Shown: positions 51,600-62,999 of the stretch, in pieces
Layout: each line of letters starts with the position of its first letter
Position numbering within the stretch: the first letter of the stretch is position 1
Source of the DNA: Flabesymbios commensalis
Taxonomy: Eukaryota; Annelida; Polychaeta; Terebellida; Flabelligeridae
Length of the DNA: 64,000 nucleotides
Reading direction: 5' to 3'
Assembly: GCA_964017125.1 (NCBI GenBank)
Contig: OZ024902.1
Location: 55,409,245-55,473,244 of the forward strand
Program-made: the position numbers and the translations under genes
The notes under the pieces: generated by a model
Seen by the model: the letters and a program-made list of their open reading frames with translations, nothing else
What the model was told of the DNA's origin: nothing
The model's database searches: none

Positions 51600-53165
51600 A
51601 GAGATGGGGAACAAGGCACAAAGTCAGTGCAATTTCAGAGTATTATGTCTTGTTCCCCATATCTATATTATAGAGATGAGGAACAAGACACAACGTCAGA
51701 GCAATGTCAGAGTAGCCTATATAGAGATGAGGAACAAGGCACAAAGTCAGAGAAATGTCAGAGTATAGAGATGGGGAGCAAGGCACAAAAGTCAGAGCAT
51801 AGACATGTGGAACAAGGCACAAAGTCAGAGCAATGTGAGAGCATAGACATGTGGAACAAGGCACAAATTAATAGCAATGTCAGAGTATAGCCATGTGGAA
51901 CAAGGCACACAGTAAGAGTAATGTCAGAGTATAGAGATGTGGAACAAGGCACAAAGTAAGAGTAATGTCAGAGCATAGAGATGGCAAGCGAGGCACAAAG
52001 TAAGAGAAATGTCAGGGCGAGCATAGAGATGTGGAACAAGGCACAAAGCAAGAGCAATGTCAGAGTATAGCGATGTGGAACAAGGCACAAAGTCAGGGCA
52101 ATGTCAGAGCATAGAGATGGCGAACGAGGCACAAAGTAAGAGCAATGTCAGAGCATAGAGATGTGGAACAAGGCACAAAGTAAGAGCAATGTCAGAGCAT
52201 AGAGATGGCGAACGAGGCACAAAGTAAGAGCAATGTCAGAGTATAGCGATGTGGAACAAGGCACAAAGTCAGGGCAATGTCAGAGTATAGCGATGTGGAA
52301 CAAGGCACAAAGTAAGAGCAATGTCAGAGCATAGAGATGTGGAGCAAGGTACAAAGCAAGAGCAATGTCAGAGTATAGCGATGTGGAACAAGGCACAAAG
52401 TCAGGGCAATGTCAGAGTATAGCGATGTGGAACAAGGCACAAAGTAAGAGCAATGTCAGAGCATAGAGATGGCGAACGAGGCACAAAGTAAGAGCAATGT
52501 CAGAGTATAGCGATGTGGAACAAGGCACAAAGTAAGAGCAATGTCAGAGCATAGAGATGTGGAACAAGGCACAAAGTAAGAGCAATGTCAGAGCATAGAG
52601 ATGGCGAACGAGGCACAAAGTAAGAGCAATGTCAGAGTATAGCGATGTGGAACAAGGCACAAAGTCAGGGCAATGTCAGAGTATAGCGATGTGGAACAAG
52701 GCACAAAGTAAGAGCAATGTCAGAGCATAGAGATGTGGAACAAGGCACAAAGTAAGAGCAATGTCAGAGCATAGAGATGTGGAGCAAGGTACAAAGTAAG
52801 AGCAATGTCAAAGCATAGAGATGGGGAACAAGGCACAAAGTAAGAGCAATGTCAGAGCATAGAGATGTGGAACAAGGCACAAAGTAAGAGCAATGTCAGA
52901 GTATAGCGATGTGGAACAAGGCACAAAGTAAGAGCAATGTCAGAGCATAGAGATGGCGAACGAGGCACAAAGTAAGAGCAATGTCAGAGTATAGCGATGT
53001 GGAACAAGGCACAAAGTAAGAGCAATGTCAGAGCATAGAGATGTGGAACAAGGCACAAAGTAAGAGCAATGTCAGAGCATAGAGATGTGGAGCAAGGTAC
53101 AAAGTAAGAGCAATGTCAGAGCATAGAGATGGGGAACGAGGCACAAAGTCAGGGCAATGTCGACT
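51600..53165 (+). repeat. 44-bp minisatellite, about 35 copies
   Basis: Unit built from 'gtcagagcatagagatgtgg', 'aacaaggcacaaagtaag' and 'agcaat'. Variants ('agcgatgtgg', 'agatggcgaacgag', 'gtggagcaaggtac', 'gtcagggcaat') recur in ordered blocks. Units at the left edge are more worn. 44 is not a multiple of 3, so not coding. Confidence 0.97.
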
Positions 53166-53408
53166 GTTCAAATAATTTTTTAATAGATTGAATACATCAT
53201 ATTAAGTGCGAAATGAATGATAAAATGAATGATAAAAACTATGTATATCTAGTCCACATTTATTATTTTATCTGTGTATCTATGTCAATAAAAAAAATAT
53301 CTATCTATTTTATCAACACGTACTTAACCATGTAAAAGCCAATCACGACCGTTTTTAAATTTCCATTAGTATTGTTCTTGAGTGAAATGTGTGTTTAATT
53401 TATTTATG

Positions 53409-53600
53409 ACAAAACCAGATATCCCTCGAGAGAACAGTGATCAGGCTGCGAAAAGAACAAGACATGTGGTAATATCTCAGGATGCCATAGCAAGTGAAGG
53501 GTACAGGATAATCGACTTGGAGAAAAAAAGTTACATAAACAGCCGTAGGTTTTTTATGAAAAAATCTTCTCCGCTTTCAATGCTTTCAAGGGCGGGGGCC
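53409..53600 (+). CDS. Small ORF of unknown function interrupted by a SINE
   Basis: ATG at 53406-53409 region opens MTKPDIPRENSDQAAKRTRH and runs through 'DAIASEGYRIIDLEKKSYI' to the SINE at 53592. Protein-like, no family recognised. It may be an exon or an old element. Confidence 0.3.
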
Positions 53601-53913
53601 CTAGGGTAGTGGTTAGCACCGCTGCCTTTCACGCCAGAGTTCGGGTTTCGGTTCCCGGTCTCGGCGATTTGAAAGAAACAAAAATGTTTCTTCCCCACCA
53701 CGTGTGAGAGTCAGTATTGTGGGGAGCATCCGTGACCGAGAGGTAGCGTGCTCGACCTCAGACCGCCAGGGCTCGAATTTCGAATCCTGTGTCTGGACGA
53801 CAGTGTCATCTCAATCATCCCACCATCCTCAGGAGGATCTCCTGGCCCAGTTTAGCCTATATGTGCACAAGGTGGCCTAAAGCCCGATTCATTTCATTTC
53901 AATGCTTTCAAGG
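53579..53913 (+). mobile_element. Full-length dimeric tRNA-derived SINE, 13-bp target duplications
   Basis: Body 53592-53900 between exact 'aatgctttcaagg' copies (53579-53591, 53901-53913). Head 'ggtagtggttagcaccgc' ... 'ggtttcggttcccggtc' resembles tRNA-Glu/Asp A and B boxes. A second tRNA-like unit 'gtgaccgagaggtagcgtgc' ... 'gctcgaatttcgaatcc' follows. The tail is 'cccgattcatttcatttc'. Reference copy for the family. Confidence 0.95.
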
Positions 53914-54220
53914 CGTGAAAGATTATAATAATAATGCCGATTGTGCCTCTATGCGACAGATAGGAAATCATTAGTAACCCTCTCAGTACGGGGACAGAAT
54001 GTATGATACGCCTTGAATTGGAGGAATAATAAAATAAAATGTCCCTCAAAACTGGTAAACTGGTTTTAAATATATTTTATTTTAAACGTAACTCGTAGTA
54101 TTTTATATTTTAATAATCACTCACTCCAGTTGATTTAAATTGAACTTACCAAAATATCATATTTTCCATAAAGGGGTGTGTGAGGCCTAGACTCATCTGA
54201 CTACTGAAAGCATAAACATA

Positions 54221-54277
54221 GTGTCGGTTGTCTGTTGGGCCAGAATCATTGACGCAGGCCCAACAGAGCACCGACGG
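54221..54277. repeat. Family A core, short
   Basis: 'gtgtcggttgtctgttgggc' / 'gcccaacagagcaccgac'. Confidence 0.6.
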
Positions 54278-54611
54278 TGGTCATAAATGTGTCAATGTAG
54301 AATGGTTAATCCACCGTTGTTCTATGTACTAGTATGGTTTTTAAATGGAAAATGGGTTCCCTTCACTTATTGTAATTTCTAGCCGGATGAAAAATGAGAT
54401 GTATCTATAATGGATCTCAGGAACATAGATAAAGGAGACAATGTTCTGTAGATCGATATACGCTTGAAGTCTTGATTACGGCAGTTTCGACAAAAACTAA
54501 CCAACTAAATGGGATTGCATTGTCTGGCGATGGTAATATGGTAATTACTCTCTCGGTGACTAAACATCCAATAATGCCCAGGGATACATTGGCTAACGGT
54601 GGTCAAGCTAC

Positions 54612-54680
54612 TTTCCAACGCTCTATCAATGCTGCTCCAACGTCTGAAACGTTGGCGCAGCATTGATACAGCATTGGGAA
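54612..54680. repeat. Family A core palindrome
   Basis: 'tttccaacgctctatcaatg' with 'cattgatacagcattgggaa'; centre 'ccaacgtctgaaacgttgg'. Confidence 0.7.
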
Positions 54681-54878
54681 ATGCTGAATGATTTATGGGA
54701 CGCCCGTTTTATGTCATGTGATAAAGTTAATAATAAAGAGTGGGTGTTGTTTTGGCTCCAAAAACTGCTGCATGACGATCCGTGCGAGGAAGGTGATGGA
54801 GTATTTAGCTTCACAACTTGTCTTTTCTTTCTCATCTGGGATTTATCATCTGGGACTTGTATCTTTGTTCTTGATAGA

Positions 54879-54914
54879 CATCTTCTCCCTCCGGTGTAGA
54901 GGGGGAGAAGATGT
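54879..54914. repeat. Family G hairpin, short
   Basis: 'acatcttctccctc' / 'gagggggagaagatgt' with a 7-bp loop. Confidence 0.7.
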
Positions 54915-54990
54915 ATATTTTCACCTGCACAGGAGGTCACATGGCTCAGACGTAGAAATTACACAGATAAAAACAGTCTGCACGCCCTGC

Positions 54991-55060
54991 GCATCTTCCC
55001 CACAGCAATGCTAGACTCCGCGAGCCCTCGCGGAGTCTAGTATTGCTGTGGGGAAGATGC
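54991..55060. repeat. Family G hairpin, 34-bp arms
   Basis: 'gcatcttccccacagcaatg' to 'tccgcgag', loop CC, complement with one mismatch. Same length and tips as 24005, different interior. Confidence 0.85.
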
Positions 55061-55265
55061 ACGTCCTGTGCCAAAATACACAAAGTTTTATGAAGAGTGG
55101 TTAAGACAAGTAATACGCTATTTTCTATTAAATGTGTTTTCAGTATTCGTTTTCAAAGTCAACAGGCCTACAATTTGTATGGATGCATGCCTAATACATA
55201 AAATGATATCATCAAAAATACATTGTCGAAGTGAACAATTAGATCATTGAAACTAGGAGGTCACC

Positions 55266-55450
55266 CTAAGAGGTCACCCACCCGACCGACCGCGGATCCA
55301 CACAGCCGATTAAACGACCCACCGATTGACCCACATATAGGCCCCCTACCGACCCACCGACCGACCTTCCGCTCGATTGCCAGCACACCCGACCGATTTC
55401 TGACCGACTGCACGCACGGCCGACCGACAGACAGACGGACTGAACTATCG
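55266..55450 (+). repeat. Degenerate CCGA/CCCA tetranucleotide region
   Basis: Repeated 'cgaccgacc' words with many changes; the proline/threonine/arginine frame across it is an artefact. Confidence 0.7.
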
Positions 55451-55546
55451 ACTGAACTATCGGAATCAACCCATTTTCCTCGAAAGTTTTCTCACATAAT
55501 TCCATTTATTTTTCTCCGTTTACGGAAATGACAGAATAGGTAGAAT

Positions 55547-55625
55547 CCCAGAAAACAAGATACATTGACCCAATACTAGATTAATGTTGGCCTCCGACGG
55601 CGGCCCAACATGTGAAATGGGGTTG
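55547..55625. repeat. Family A palindrome, worn
   Basis: 'cccagaaaacaagatacatt' and 'ggcggcccaacatgtg'. Confidence 0.5.
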
Positions 55626-55730
55626 TATCAGATCCTACAACACACACAGTCAGCTGTCATTGATTGCTAGTGCTGTGGACAGACATGACACAAACCTCCC
55701 AGAACCTTATCTGACTGGGACTGCATACAT

Positions 55731-55812
55731 CCCGGCGAACACCAGACGTTGAACCAGTGTTGTGTTAATGTTGAACCATCGTCTGAGACGCTGGCCCAAC
55801 ATTAAGACCAGG
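55731..55812. repeat. Family A left two-thirds
   Basis: 'cccggcgaacaccagacgtt' to 'gacgctggcccaacatta'; right end replaced at the 'ggggccggtttcaccaac' border. Confidence 0.6.
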
Positions 55813-56126
55813 GGCCGGTTTCACCAACTTTAATTGTAGAATTAAGTCAGTCTTAACGCTGACTGATTGGTTGAGACGTGATCACGTGTTGATAGTTAAG
55901 ACAAAATTTTCCACCAGTAGTCCTCAGAAAAAATATCATGAATATTAAAATGCTATTTTAATATTGTTTACTCATTACAAGGATACTAGGGTATGCAAAA
56001 AAATAACACTCAAATGATTCAACAAGTACATTTAGGTGGGGGGATTTTGAATATAGTCTTTTGTTGGAGAGGGCTCTTGTTTTGACGAGGGACATAAAAG
56101 CTCATAATTAGCGTAGAACTTCGAGT

Positions 56127-56960
56127 TAAAAGGGTTAAATATCGTTCAAATTGTCTTCGAGTGATCTAGATTGACTCACGACCACCTAGTTAACATGGAT
56201 TATTACAGAATAAAACTGGACTAAACATATGTCAATTTACTCATTTTTTCCTAAATTTTACCAAGTGCTGATGGCCGCCATCTTGGACGCCATTTTAAAT
56301 AACTGAAACCAATAAGTGTGATATTGTTTTTGTACTGATACAAATCCGTTATCGTTAATAATGAATATTTTGTTATAAATAATCATTTTGTCCCTATTGA
56401 CATTCTAGAAGTGTTCAGTACAAAAGCTCCCCGGAGCTGAAAGGGTTTAATGTTTAAAATAAATATATGATACATTCGATTGTTTAAAATAACATTTTAT
56501 GGAATGATCTAGAACAATTTATTGACTACTAAACTAGTTGAAATAGTGTATTACAAAAGAAAATTCATTTAGAATTGCACTGTTCACGCAAATTCCTAGG
56601 TCTGACTATACGTCGGCGGCCATCTTGGACGCCATCTTATTTTATAATTAATTAGATTACCTACTTGTCATTACCATAGTCACTGTATTGATACCAATCC
56701 TTCACCATTAACATGGAATAATTATTATAGATAACAATTTTTGTCCTAATTGACATCACTAAGGTGTATGATAAAGAACATTTGGGGCGGAAAGGGTTAA
56801 AAATAATGATCAGAATTGTCTAAGAGTGGCCTAGCTGCATTCAATAACTCTAAACTAGTTGAAATGGTGTATTACAACAGCAAATTGAGCTAAATTTGCC
56901 CAATTTACACTATGTATGAGTATGACTATTTACCGGCGGCCATCTTGGACGCCATCATGA
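56127..56960 (+). repeat. Three tandem TTAA-bounded units (family H)
   Basis: Each has 'ggc(g/c)gccatcttggacgcc' (56272, 56614, 56935) and 'gatc(t/a)aga' near the start. The first two end 'gctgaaagggtttaa' and 'gcggaaagggttaa'. The third stops after the 'ccatcttgg' word. Spacing is about 330 bp. Confidence 0.75.
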
Positions 56961-57458
56961 ATTACAAAAAATTGCACCACTTTCAAACTCTACATCCCCC
57001 CTGGTGATGACCCCCAGGCATGTCTCTAGCACCTGGTATCATCAGAAATTATCTAGCTTTCAGTGTATACCTGAGTGTTATTACACAACAATGGTCAGTT
57101 TATACACAGGGTTTGCCTAAGATAGATCAACAGACCTGTTTTCTGCTGAAACGGAATTTCATTGTGTGGGTGTGTGACCTACACAGACTGTAATTGGGAT
57201 AGAAAAAAATGGATAGGTGATAATAGGTGACATAACTGTCATAATGTGCGCAAAAGTGACAATGTAATAATAAAATCTGAATATAAAAACGAGTATACGT
57301 TTACTACTACCGTACAACGGTACTTTGAAGTACCGTATGCTAAACTGTTAAAGACGTTTAGTGAACATCTGAAAACTCCCAGAATAATCAGGATATAGGA
57401 CCTGATTTGATTTTTATAAATATGTGTAGGCCTACTTCTTTTACTTTTATAGCTAATA

Positions 57459-57566
57459 CCCCAGAAAACAAGAAGCATTGACCCGAGGTTGTTTCAATGC
57501 TAGACCAACAACCTAAACGGTAGGCCAACATCGATCTAGCTTTGGGTCAGTTCCTCGTGTTCACCA
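57459..57566. repeat. Family A palindrome, diverged
   Basis: 'ccccagaaaacaagaagcat' and 'gggtcagttcctcgtgtt'; core 'ccaacaacctaaacggtagg'. Confidence 0.55.
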
Positions 57567-58220
57567 TGACCCGCCGTCCAGAGTACTGCACAGATATGTA
57601 GCTAATATAGTTACAGTCGAGTTACAACATTGCCTATTTCTTCCCTGTGTACTTGCTGGATGTAGGGAGGTGTAAACTCCCGGCTATATAATACTGTCAG
57701 TGCTGCCGCGATCCCGACACGTGTGTTGTTGGCTGCTTATCAGCCAGGGTACCCCATCTCCCGTGATGACAGATGGAGCATTTTATGACCGCATTTTCAT
57801 CAGGTCTCTCGGATGGAGGTCATGGTGTCACCAAGCGAACGTCGGTCTTTAAGTCAGGCTGGTGAAACCGGGGCCAGGACTAGTTCCACGGCTTTTGTTC
57901 TGGGATCAGCCCTAAACTCTCACATGTATAAAAACTCACATGTAACTGTGTAACTATTATTCCCTTGAAAAATCTAGAATTGGCAACTAATTCACATGTA
58001 AAATGTATGGGCTGTTTTGTTCCATTTTACGCTAAAATTACTTTCATATTGATCTTCTCTTACACAGCCACGTTCCATGGTACTATGATAATTAATGACT
58101 TGTGTTCTCAAATTACACTTTTATTATGGTCATGGCAGCAACCAAGCCTATAGTGTTGGCTCAGAGTCCTCCATAACGCCAACAGTTCACTCAGTCTCCA
58201 GGCCCCGGTTTCACCAACTA

Positions 58221-58340
58221 CCCAGTATTCGGGCCAATGTCTCATGTTTTAACCATGAGACATTGGCCAGTTGTTGGGCCAATGTTGGGCTGACGTCGTA
58301 CATGACGGCCAACACTGGTCCATGTCTCATGTTTACTGGG
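58221..58340. repeat. Family A palindrome, double
   Basis: 'cccagtattcgggccaatgt' to 'ctcatgtttactggg'. Contains a second small palindrome 'tctcatgttttaaccatgag' in its left arm. Confidence 0.75.
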
Positions 58341-58742
58341 TAACACCAACTGGCAAGATCCGCTCTTTGCAGTCACCGAGGTAAAACTGTCAACACTGTC
58401 AAGTTAGATTTATTAACTAACCCCTGTGACCTGTTGGTGACGGGCGTGTTGACAGCGTGATACTCTGCAGGCTGCTCATACCCCATCTCCACACACAACA
58501 TGCATAGGCCTATATAGTGTATAGCCGGCCTCTCACTGTATGCATACGGCAAAGGGAGATAGAAACAAAAATTTTCTTGATACGGCCAATACACTGCCAG
58601 CACTGACACCTGTTCGCCAGCAGTACATTTTATATATATTCATCAAGTTATATCACGCCAAACGCTATACGATTGAATTACAGCATATTTACACATTTTA
58701 TTCACACATATAATAACGGACGATGTGATGTAATTTTTGGAT

Positions 58743-59747
58743 ATGACCAATATGGATATTGTGAATAAACAGAGCATTCGCACAGTAAAGAAGAGAACCG
58801 CTGATGGTAAGATCAAAATTTATCATTACACGAACAACGCACGGACGAACCCTAGGAAACATCTGGAAATTGCCTTTGAGAACGAAGCAGAAAAACTGCA
58901 GTTTGAAAAACGCATTGAGACACTACAAAGACATTTCGGTTGTAAAAGAAAGGATGATGTGATAAAACGGTTAGTTTTTCTTAATAAGGATCAGAATTGT
59001 TCACCTAAGGCGCAAATACAAAATCATCTTCAGCAGCCAAAATCAATCAATCAAGTTAGAGATGACCAGCATCACGGATTACAACCACTCAAGTCTTCTC
59101 ATGAACATTTGTCATTTCCTCTTCCACAACAGCAACAGCAACAACAGACGCAGGGACAGAAAGATTTAACAGCTCCACATGAGCTAGATGATAAACATTT
59201 TATTCCTCAACAACTACAACCGCAGCAATATGAAAAACAACCAGGTCAACCACAGAGTCAGCAGAAGCAATTGACACCTGGATCTGTTCAAGCTGATATT
59301 CATCCAATTGAAAAACAAAAACAATTGTCATCCAATTCTTCTGAACATGCGCATGGACATTCTCAGCAAAAACATCAACAGCAACAACAACATATTCCAT
59401 CCCGTTCTTCTGAACATTCTCATGGACCTGATCAGAAACAACAGCAGCAGCAACAAAGTCAAGCGACATTTCACAACGTAACTGTAGATAAGAGTGAAAA
59501 ACAACACAGAGCAACTCATTCTGTTAATAATAACTATCATTTTATAGGTCAATTGTCTAGTTTGGTAAGTTTGACAGATGGTATCTGTAAACATCAGCAA
59601 CAATGCTCTGAAATGATTAATGTCTCTGAAAGCAGAATGATCGGTTATGTATGTGTGATTGTGTTTACTTGTTCAGCTGGTCATACTGTACGGTGGGCAT
59701 CTGAAAAAATGGTCAGCAACAATAATGAAAAAGTATATGGCACATAG
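58743..59747 (+). CDS. Glutamine-rich single-exon protein, unknown function
   Basis: 334 codons from ATG 58743 to TAG. Residues 1-85 are basic and conserved-looking ('TVKKRTADGKIKIYHYTNN', 'TNPRKHLEIAF', 'RIETLQRHFGCKRKDDVI'). Residues 90-265 are Q/H/S-rich with CAA/CAG runs. Residues 265-334 have 'GQLSSLVSLTDGICKHQQQC' and 'VCVIVFTCSAGHTVRWASE', a Cys/His arrangement that could bind zinc and faintly recalls the C..GH..W segment of some transposase-derived invertebrate proteins (inference). A possible donor 'GAAAAA|GTATAT' lies 15 bases before the stop, so the true C-terminus may lie in another exon. Confidence 0.65.
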   Translation: MTNMDIVNKQSIRTVKKRTADGKIKIYHYTNNARTNPRKHLEIAFENEAEKLQFEKRIETLQRHFGCKRKDDVIKRLVFLNKDQNCSPKAQIQNHLQQPKSINQVRDDQHHGLQPLKSSHEHLSFPLPQQQQQQQTQGQKDLTAPHELDDKHFIPQQLQPQQYEKQPGQPQSQQKQLTPGSVQADIHPIEKQKQLSSNSSEHAHGHSQQKHQQQQQHIPSRSSEHSHGPDQKQQQQQQSQATFHNVTVDKSEKQHRATHSVNNNYHFIGQLSSLVSLTDGICKHQQQCSEMINVSESRMIGYVCVIVFTCSAGHTVRWASEKMVSNNNEKVYGT

Positions 59748-60041
59748 CTACAAAGAAAGTGTATGCTTTGACAAATTTGAATTTTTTTGGATCAATAATA
59801 TATTTATGAAAAATGTTTGATAACTTATGTGTTTGATCGTCAATTGTATTATTAATATTATATATGTTATTGATTTTTATTGAAAATCATACGTGTCATA
59901 AATTGTTAGAGTTTAGTATTAGTTCTGATAAACTTATCGTCTTGTCATGTTTTCTCTTTTCCATTGCCATTTATATCTCTATATCTCTGATTTTTTCTGC
60001 ACTTCAACCATGTTAGCTGGTGGTGTTGGTTTTTGTATGGT

Positions 60042-60047
60042 AATAAA
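60042..60047 (+). terminator. Candidate poly(A) signal
   Basis: AATAAA about 295 bases after the 58743 ORF; another AATAAA is at 60177. Confidence 0.4.
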
Positions 60048-60189
60048 TGCATAGTGTAAACAATGATATTTTACTTAGCACTAAACTTAAGAGGCCCTTT
60101 TCCTGGTATATAGTCATTTTTCAATTTGTTTTGTTATCTGATGAAATCACTGTCAGCATGGTATTGGTAAGAGTAAATAAAATGAGTGT

Positions 60190-60300
60190 TCAAAAATCAA
60201 GATTTGAAAAATGTTTGGTCTCAAATTAAATAAATATGTGTAATTTTCAACCACTTCAAGTGGGTGCAAATTTAAATGATTTAATTTAGAGCTTTAAATG
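60190..60300. repeat. Family B relative, worn
   Basis: 'tttggtctcaaattaaataa' and 'cacttcaagtgggtgcaaat'. Confidence 0.5.
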
Positions 60301-60757
60301 TTACCCTTAGGGAACTCCTTACTGATGCTATGATAATTCATTCTCGCTGTTTTTTGACACACTCACATCGGTTTCATCAGATCCTCACACACATTGACAG
60401 CGATCCGTCTCATTTCATGTCATTCCCGTTACCTAGAATGATGAATTGTGACAGTGTGGATAAGATACTGAAGATGTAAAGATGTCTGGATGATGTCATT
60501 GGGCTAATACGTTCCTAGTAAGTAAGTGGTTCACTCTGGTAATCTTTCATGAAAGGCAGATTTTTTACGTTTTCTATTTCTAACAATCTATAACATCGTC
60601 CTTGATTATTCGCAGTCCTGTGGCCTACCTTAACCTACTTTCTGAAATACCTTTTAATTGTTTAAATGCTAGTTTATTTAGACCACACTAATGTGGATCA
60701 GTAGCTATCCAGCTGCAGGTGGCAGAAATATAAATCTAGACTCTTTGCAATTAATTT

Positions 60758-60902
60758 TTGAAACCCTGAAAGATGACTAGTCCACTTTCTATAGTCACTA
60801 TAGGGAATGGAGTCATTATTTTGGACGAGTTACGTCCAAACTAATGACTCCATTTTCTATAGTGACTATAGAAAGTGGACTAGTCATCTTTCAGTGGTTC
60901 AA
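60758..60902. repeat. Long palindrome, about 72-bp arms
   Basis: 'gaaagatgactagtccactt' and 'tctatagtcactata' with complements; centre 'ttggacgagttacgtccaa'. Confidence 0.88.
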
Positions 60903-60920
60903 CACGCGTAGACGGTCGCT

Positions 60921-61683
60921 GTTTTTCAAGTGGATACTTTTTTATGCTTATTATTATTCTACGGCCGTTTTTTCCGCATCTATTTCTCATTGGATTTTGT
61001 CGTGATGGACTTGAAATCTGACCAAAATGGTCTTTGGGTAGTCAGGTAGGGTGCTATAGCTTTTCTAAGCGATCCGACCAATAGGGTCTGAGACGAAAAA
61101 GGAGCGAGATTTCGTTCATCGGCGTAGTAGAGCTACTGTACTAGAAAACGATGGCGGGCCCTCTTCATGATGGCATAGTTTGTTTCCTAAAATTGTCATA
61201 TCTCTGAAATTGTGCGTCTGAGGATACAGTCTTTCCACCCTCCAGACCACTGTTTTGAACCGATGGTATTCATATTTGGTCACATTAATCGCCACTTTTG
61301 TAACTATATCCTTGATATTGACAGAGCTATGGCATTTTAAAGTTTAAAAAAGACGATTACGCAATAATATCTCGCACGTTCAAGATAGAAAAATGGGAAT
61401 ATTTTTGGAAAGCTCGCGAAAAAGTAGATAGGGAATGTGTGCTCAGATTTCTCATAGGTCAGTTTCCGAGATACTTAGTTTGGACGTAACTCGTCCAAAC
61501 TCTTGTTTTTCAAGTGGATACTTTCTTATGCTTATTCTTATTCTACGGCCGTTTTTTGCGCATCTAAATTCTCATTGAATTTTGCCGTGATGGACTTGAA
61601 ATCTGACCAAAATGGTCTTTAGGTAGTCAGGGAGGGTGCTATAGCTTTTCTAAGAGATCCGACTATATAGATAGGGTCTCTGT
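60921..61683 (+). repeat. Direct repeat pair, about 584 bp apart
   Basis: 60921-61097 and 61505-61683 share 'gtttttcaagtggatacttt', 'ttattctacggccgtttttt', 'gtgatggacttgaaatctga' and 'gtgctatagcttttctaag'. 'tttggacgtaactcgtccaa' sits just before copy 2. Probably two copies of one repeat. Confidence 0.8.
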
Positions 61684-61978
61684 ACGGCGGGGTTAAGGGT
61701 CACAAAAACGCTACTGACAATACATTACAAAAACTTTAAACTGTCAGTCATATCTCGTTTTTTTATAATAATTCTAAAATCTGTAAGTATCGCTGTAGCA
61801 TAGTGATACCTAACATTTTAGAATGAACATGGCCATGAAACTGTTTTATAACTATCTAAAGCAAATTTTCTAATGTAATAGTTGAAGATTTCAATGGTGT
61901 AACTTCAGACTTGACAGGGTTAAATGGGCGTGCTGCATGCACGCAATACGCATAGACGGTCGCTGATTCTTCCCTTCC

Positions 61979-62055
61979 CTTGGTATCAAACGGTCGTATC
62001 TGCCACTTGGCAAAGTGGCAGATACGCCCTTTTGATACCAGGCGGACGTGATATA
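61979..62055. repeat. Family E hairpin
   Basis: 'cttggtatcaaacggtcgta' / 'cttttgataccaggcggacg', 'tctgccacttgg' at the loop. Confidence 0.8.
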
Positions 62056-62315
62056 TCTCGGGGTGAATTAGACGGTTCTTTCCACGCGGTGATACAGCCA
62101 CACACAGTGTGATGTTGTGTCCGTCGGCGCTCCGCCGTATACACCAGACGTATGACATGCAGACATTGTGGGAGCTCATCCATACACGCCCTCAGCCGAG
62201 ATGCTAGTCCTATTAAACTTTCTCCATGCAGACAGCGCACCCGATGATCCACATCTACAGCCGCTTTTCAATGGCATAATCAGTGTTAAAACATACCACT
62301 ACATTATTTGCTTTG

Positions 62316-62574
62316 TCCGACCACTACATTCTAAGCCGGGAATGGAGAGTTATTGTTGACCAAGTATAGACCAATAAATATTATCATGGTAGGCCTATGG
62401 TGTTATAATCAGTCAGGTGTGACCGAGCTGTTGATTATATGGGATCCTCATTATGGTCAGATGTGTTTTAAGTCAGTTAAAACCCTCAGAGCTCTACATT
62501 CTTAGCTGTGGAAAAGGCCGAGGCAGAGGCAGAATATAGAGCTCCTCTGGCTTTATCCTATACATAATAGTGAA
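62316..62574 (-). repeat. Interspersed repeat, copy 2
   Basis: Reverse of 49316-49590. Its hairpin is reduced to 'attcttagctgtggaaaagg'. Confidence 0.75.
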
Positions 62575-62781
62575 ATCGTACAGAAAAACACACTGAATTT
62601 GTGATTAGGATTTAACAATAGAGACCCGAGTCGGCACTTGAATTCTGAGCTCCCCAATGGTCAGTAGGATCGATAACTATCCATAGAGAATCCTTGTATG
62701 ATCGAATCTAATATTAAAACACGATCTATTCGAATTGTACATTTTTAAGACACGCCGATATGTGGGGTTCCTACTGTTCAG

Positions 62782-62788
62782 TATAAAA
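62782..62788 (+). promoter_or_regulatory. TATA-box candidate
   Basis: 'cagtataaaaggcagcg', a strong match in a GC-moderate setting. Only a nine-codon ORF follows (62848), so the gene it would serve is not identified. Confidence 0.35.
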
Positions 62789-62930
62789 GGCAGCGTCGAC
62801 TGCATCGCTCAAATCCCTATCTGAGAATCCACAAAAGTTATTCGACAAATGAAAAACGGTTGTGAGCAGGAAGCCTAATGACTGCATGCGCGTGGGAACC
62901 ATTGTGCACCGCAGATTTTGCGCTCTGCAA

Positions 62931-62994
62931 AGCCAAAAGGTAGTAGCTGCTTACTTGTAAAGTAAGCCGTTACTGCCTTTCGGCTTTCCTCGCC
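62931..62994. repeat. Family F hairpin
   Basis: 'ctctgcaaagccaaaaggta' / 'ttactgcctttcggctttcc'. Arms now mismatch at several places, an older copy. Confidence 0.75.
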
Positions 62995-62999
62995 AGCTG

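Larger units (their letters stand above)
55812..57877. repeat. Region between inverted 'ggccggtttcaccaac' words
   Basis: 'ggggccggtttcaccaac' at 55812 and its complement 'tggtgaaaccggggcc' at about 57860. The word occurs again at 58200. Possible terminal repeats of a 2-kb element; no transposase seen. Confidence 0.4.

Noticed and set aside
51627-51952. Overlapping repetitive ORFs in the minisatellite
   Set aside because: The unit is 44 bp, so the frame changes at every repeat; no protein logic.
51600-53165. CRISPR-like repeat array
   Set aside because: Continuous 44-bp tandem units with no spacers, in animal DNA.
53592-53660. tRNA gene
   Set aside because: A and B boxes are present, but the sequence is part of a 310-bp SINE with target duplications and does not fold as a full tRNA.
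55266-55531. Pro/Thr/Arg-rich ORF
   Set aside because: Degenerate tetranucleotide repeat; composition explains the open frame.
58373-58609. Minus-strand ORF with 'GYEQPAEYHAVNTPVTN' before a possible donor
   Set aside because: Looks exon-like, but the acceptor side and any partner exon are missing; kept only as a note.
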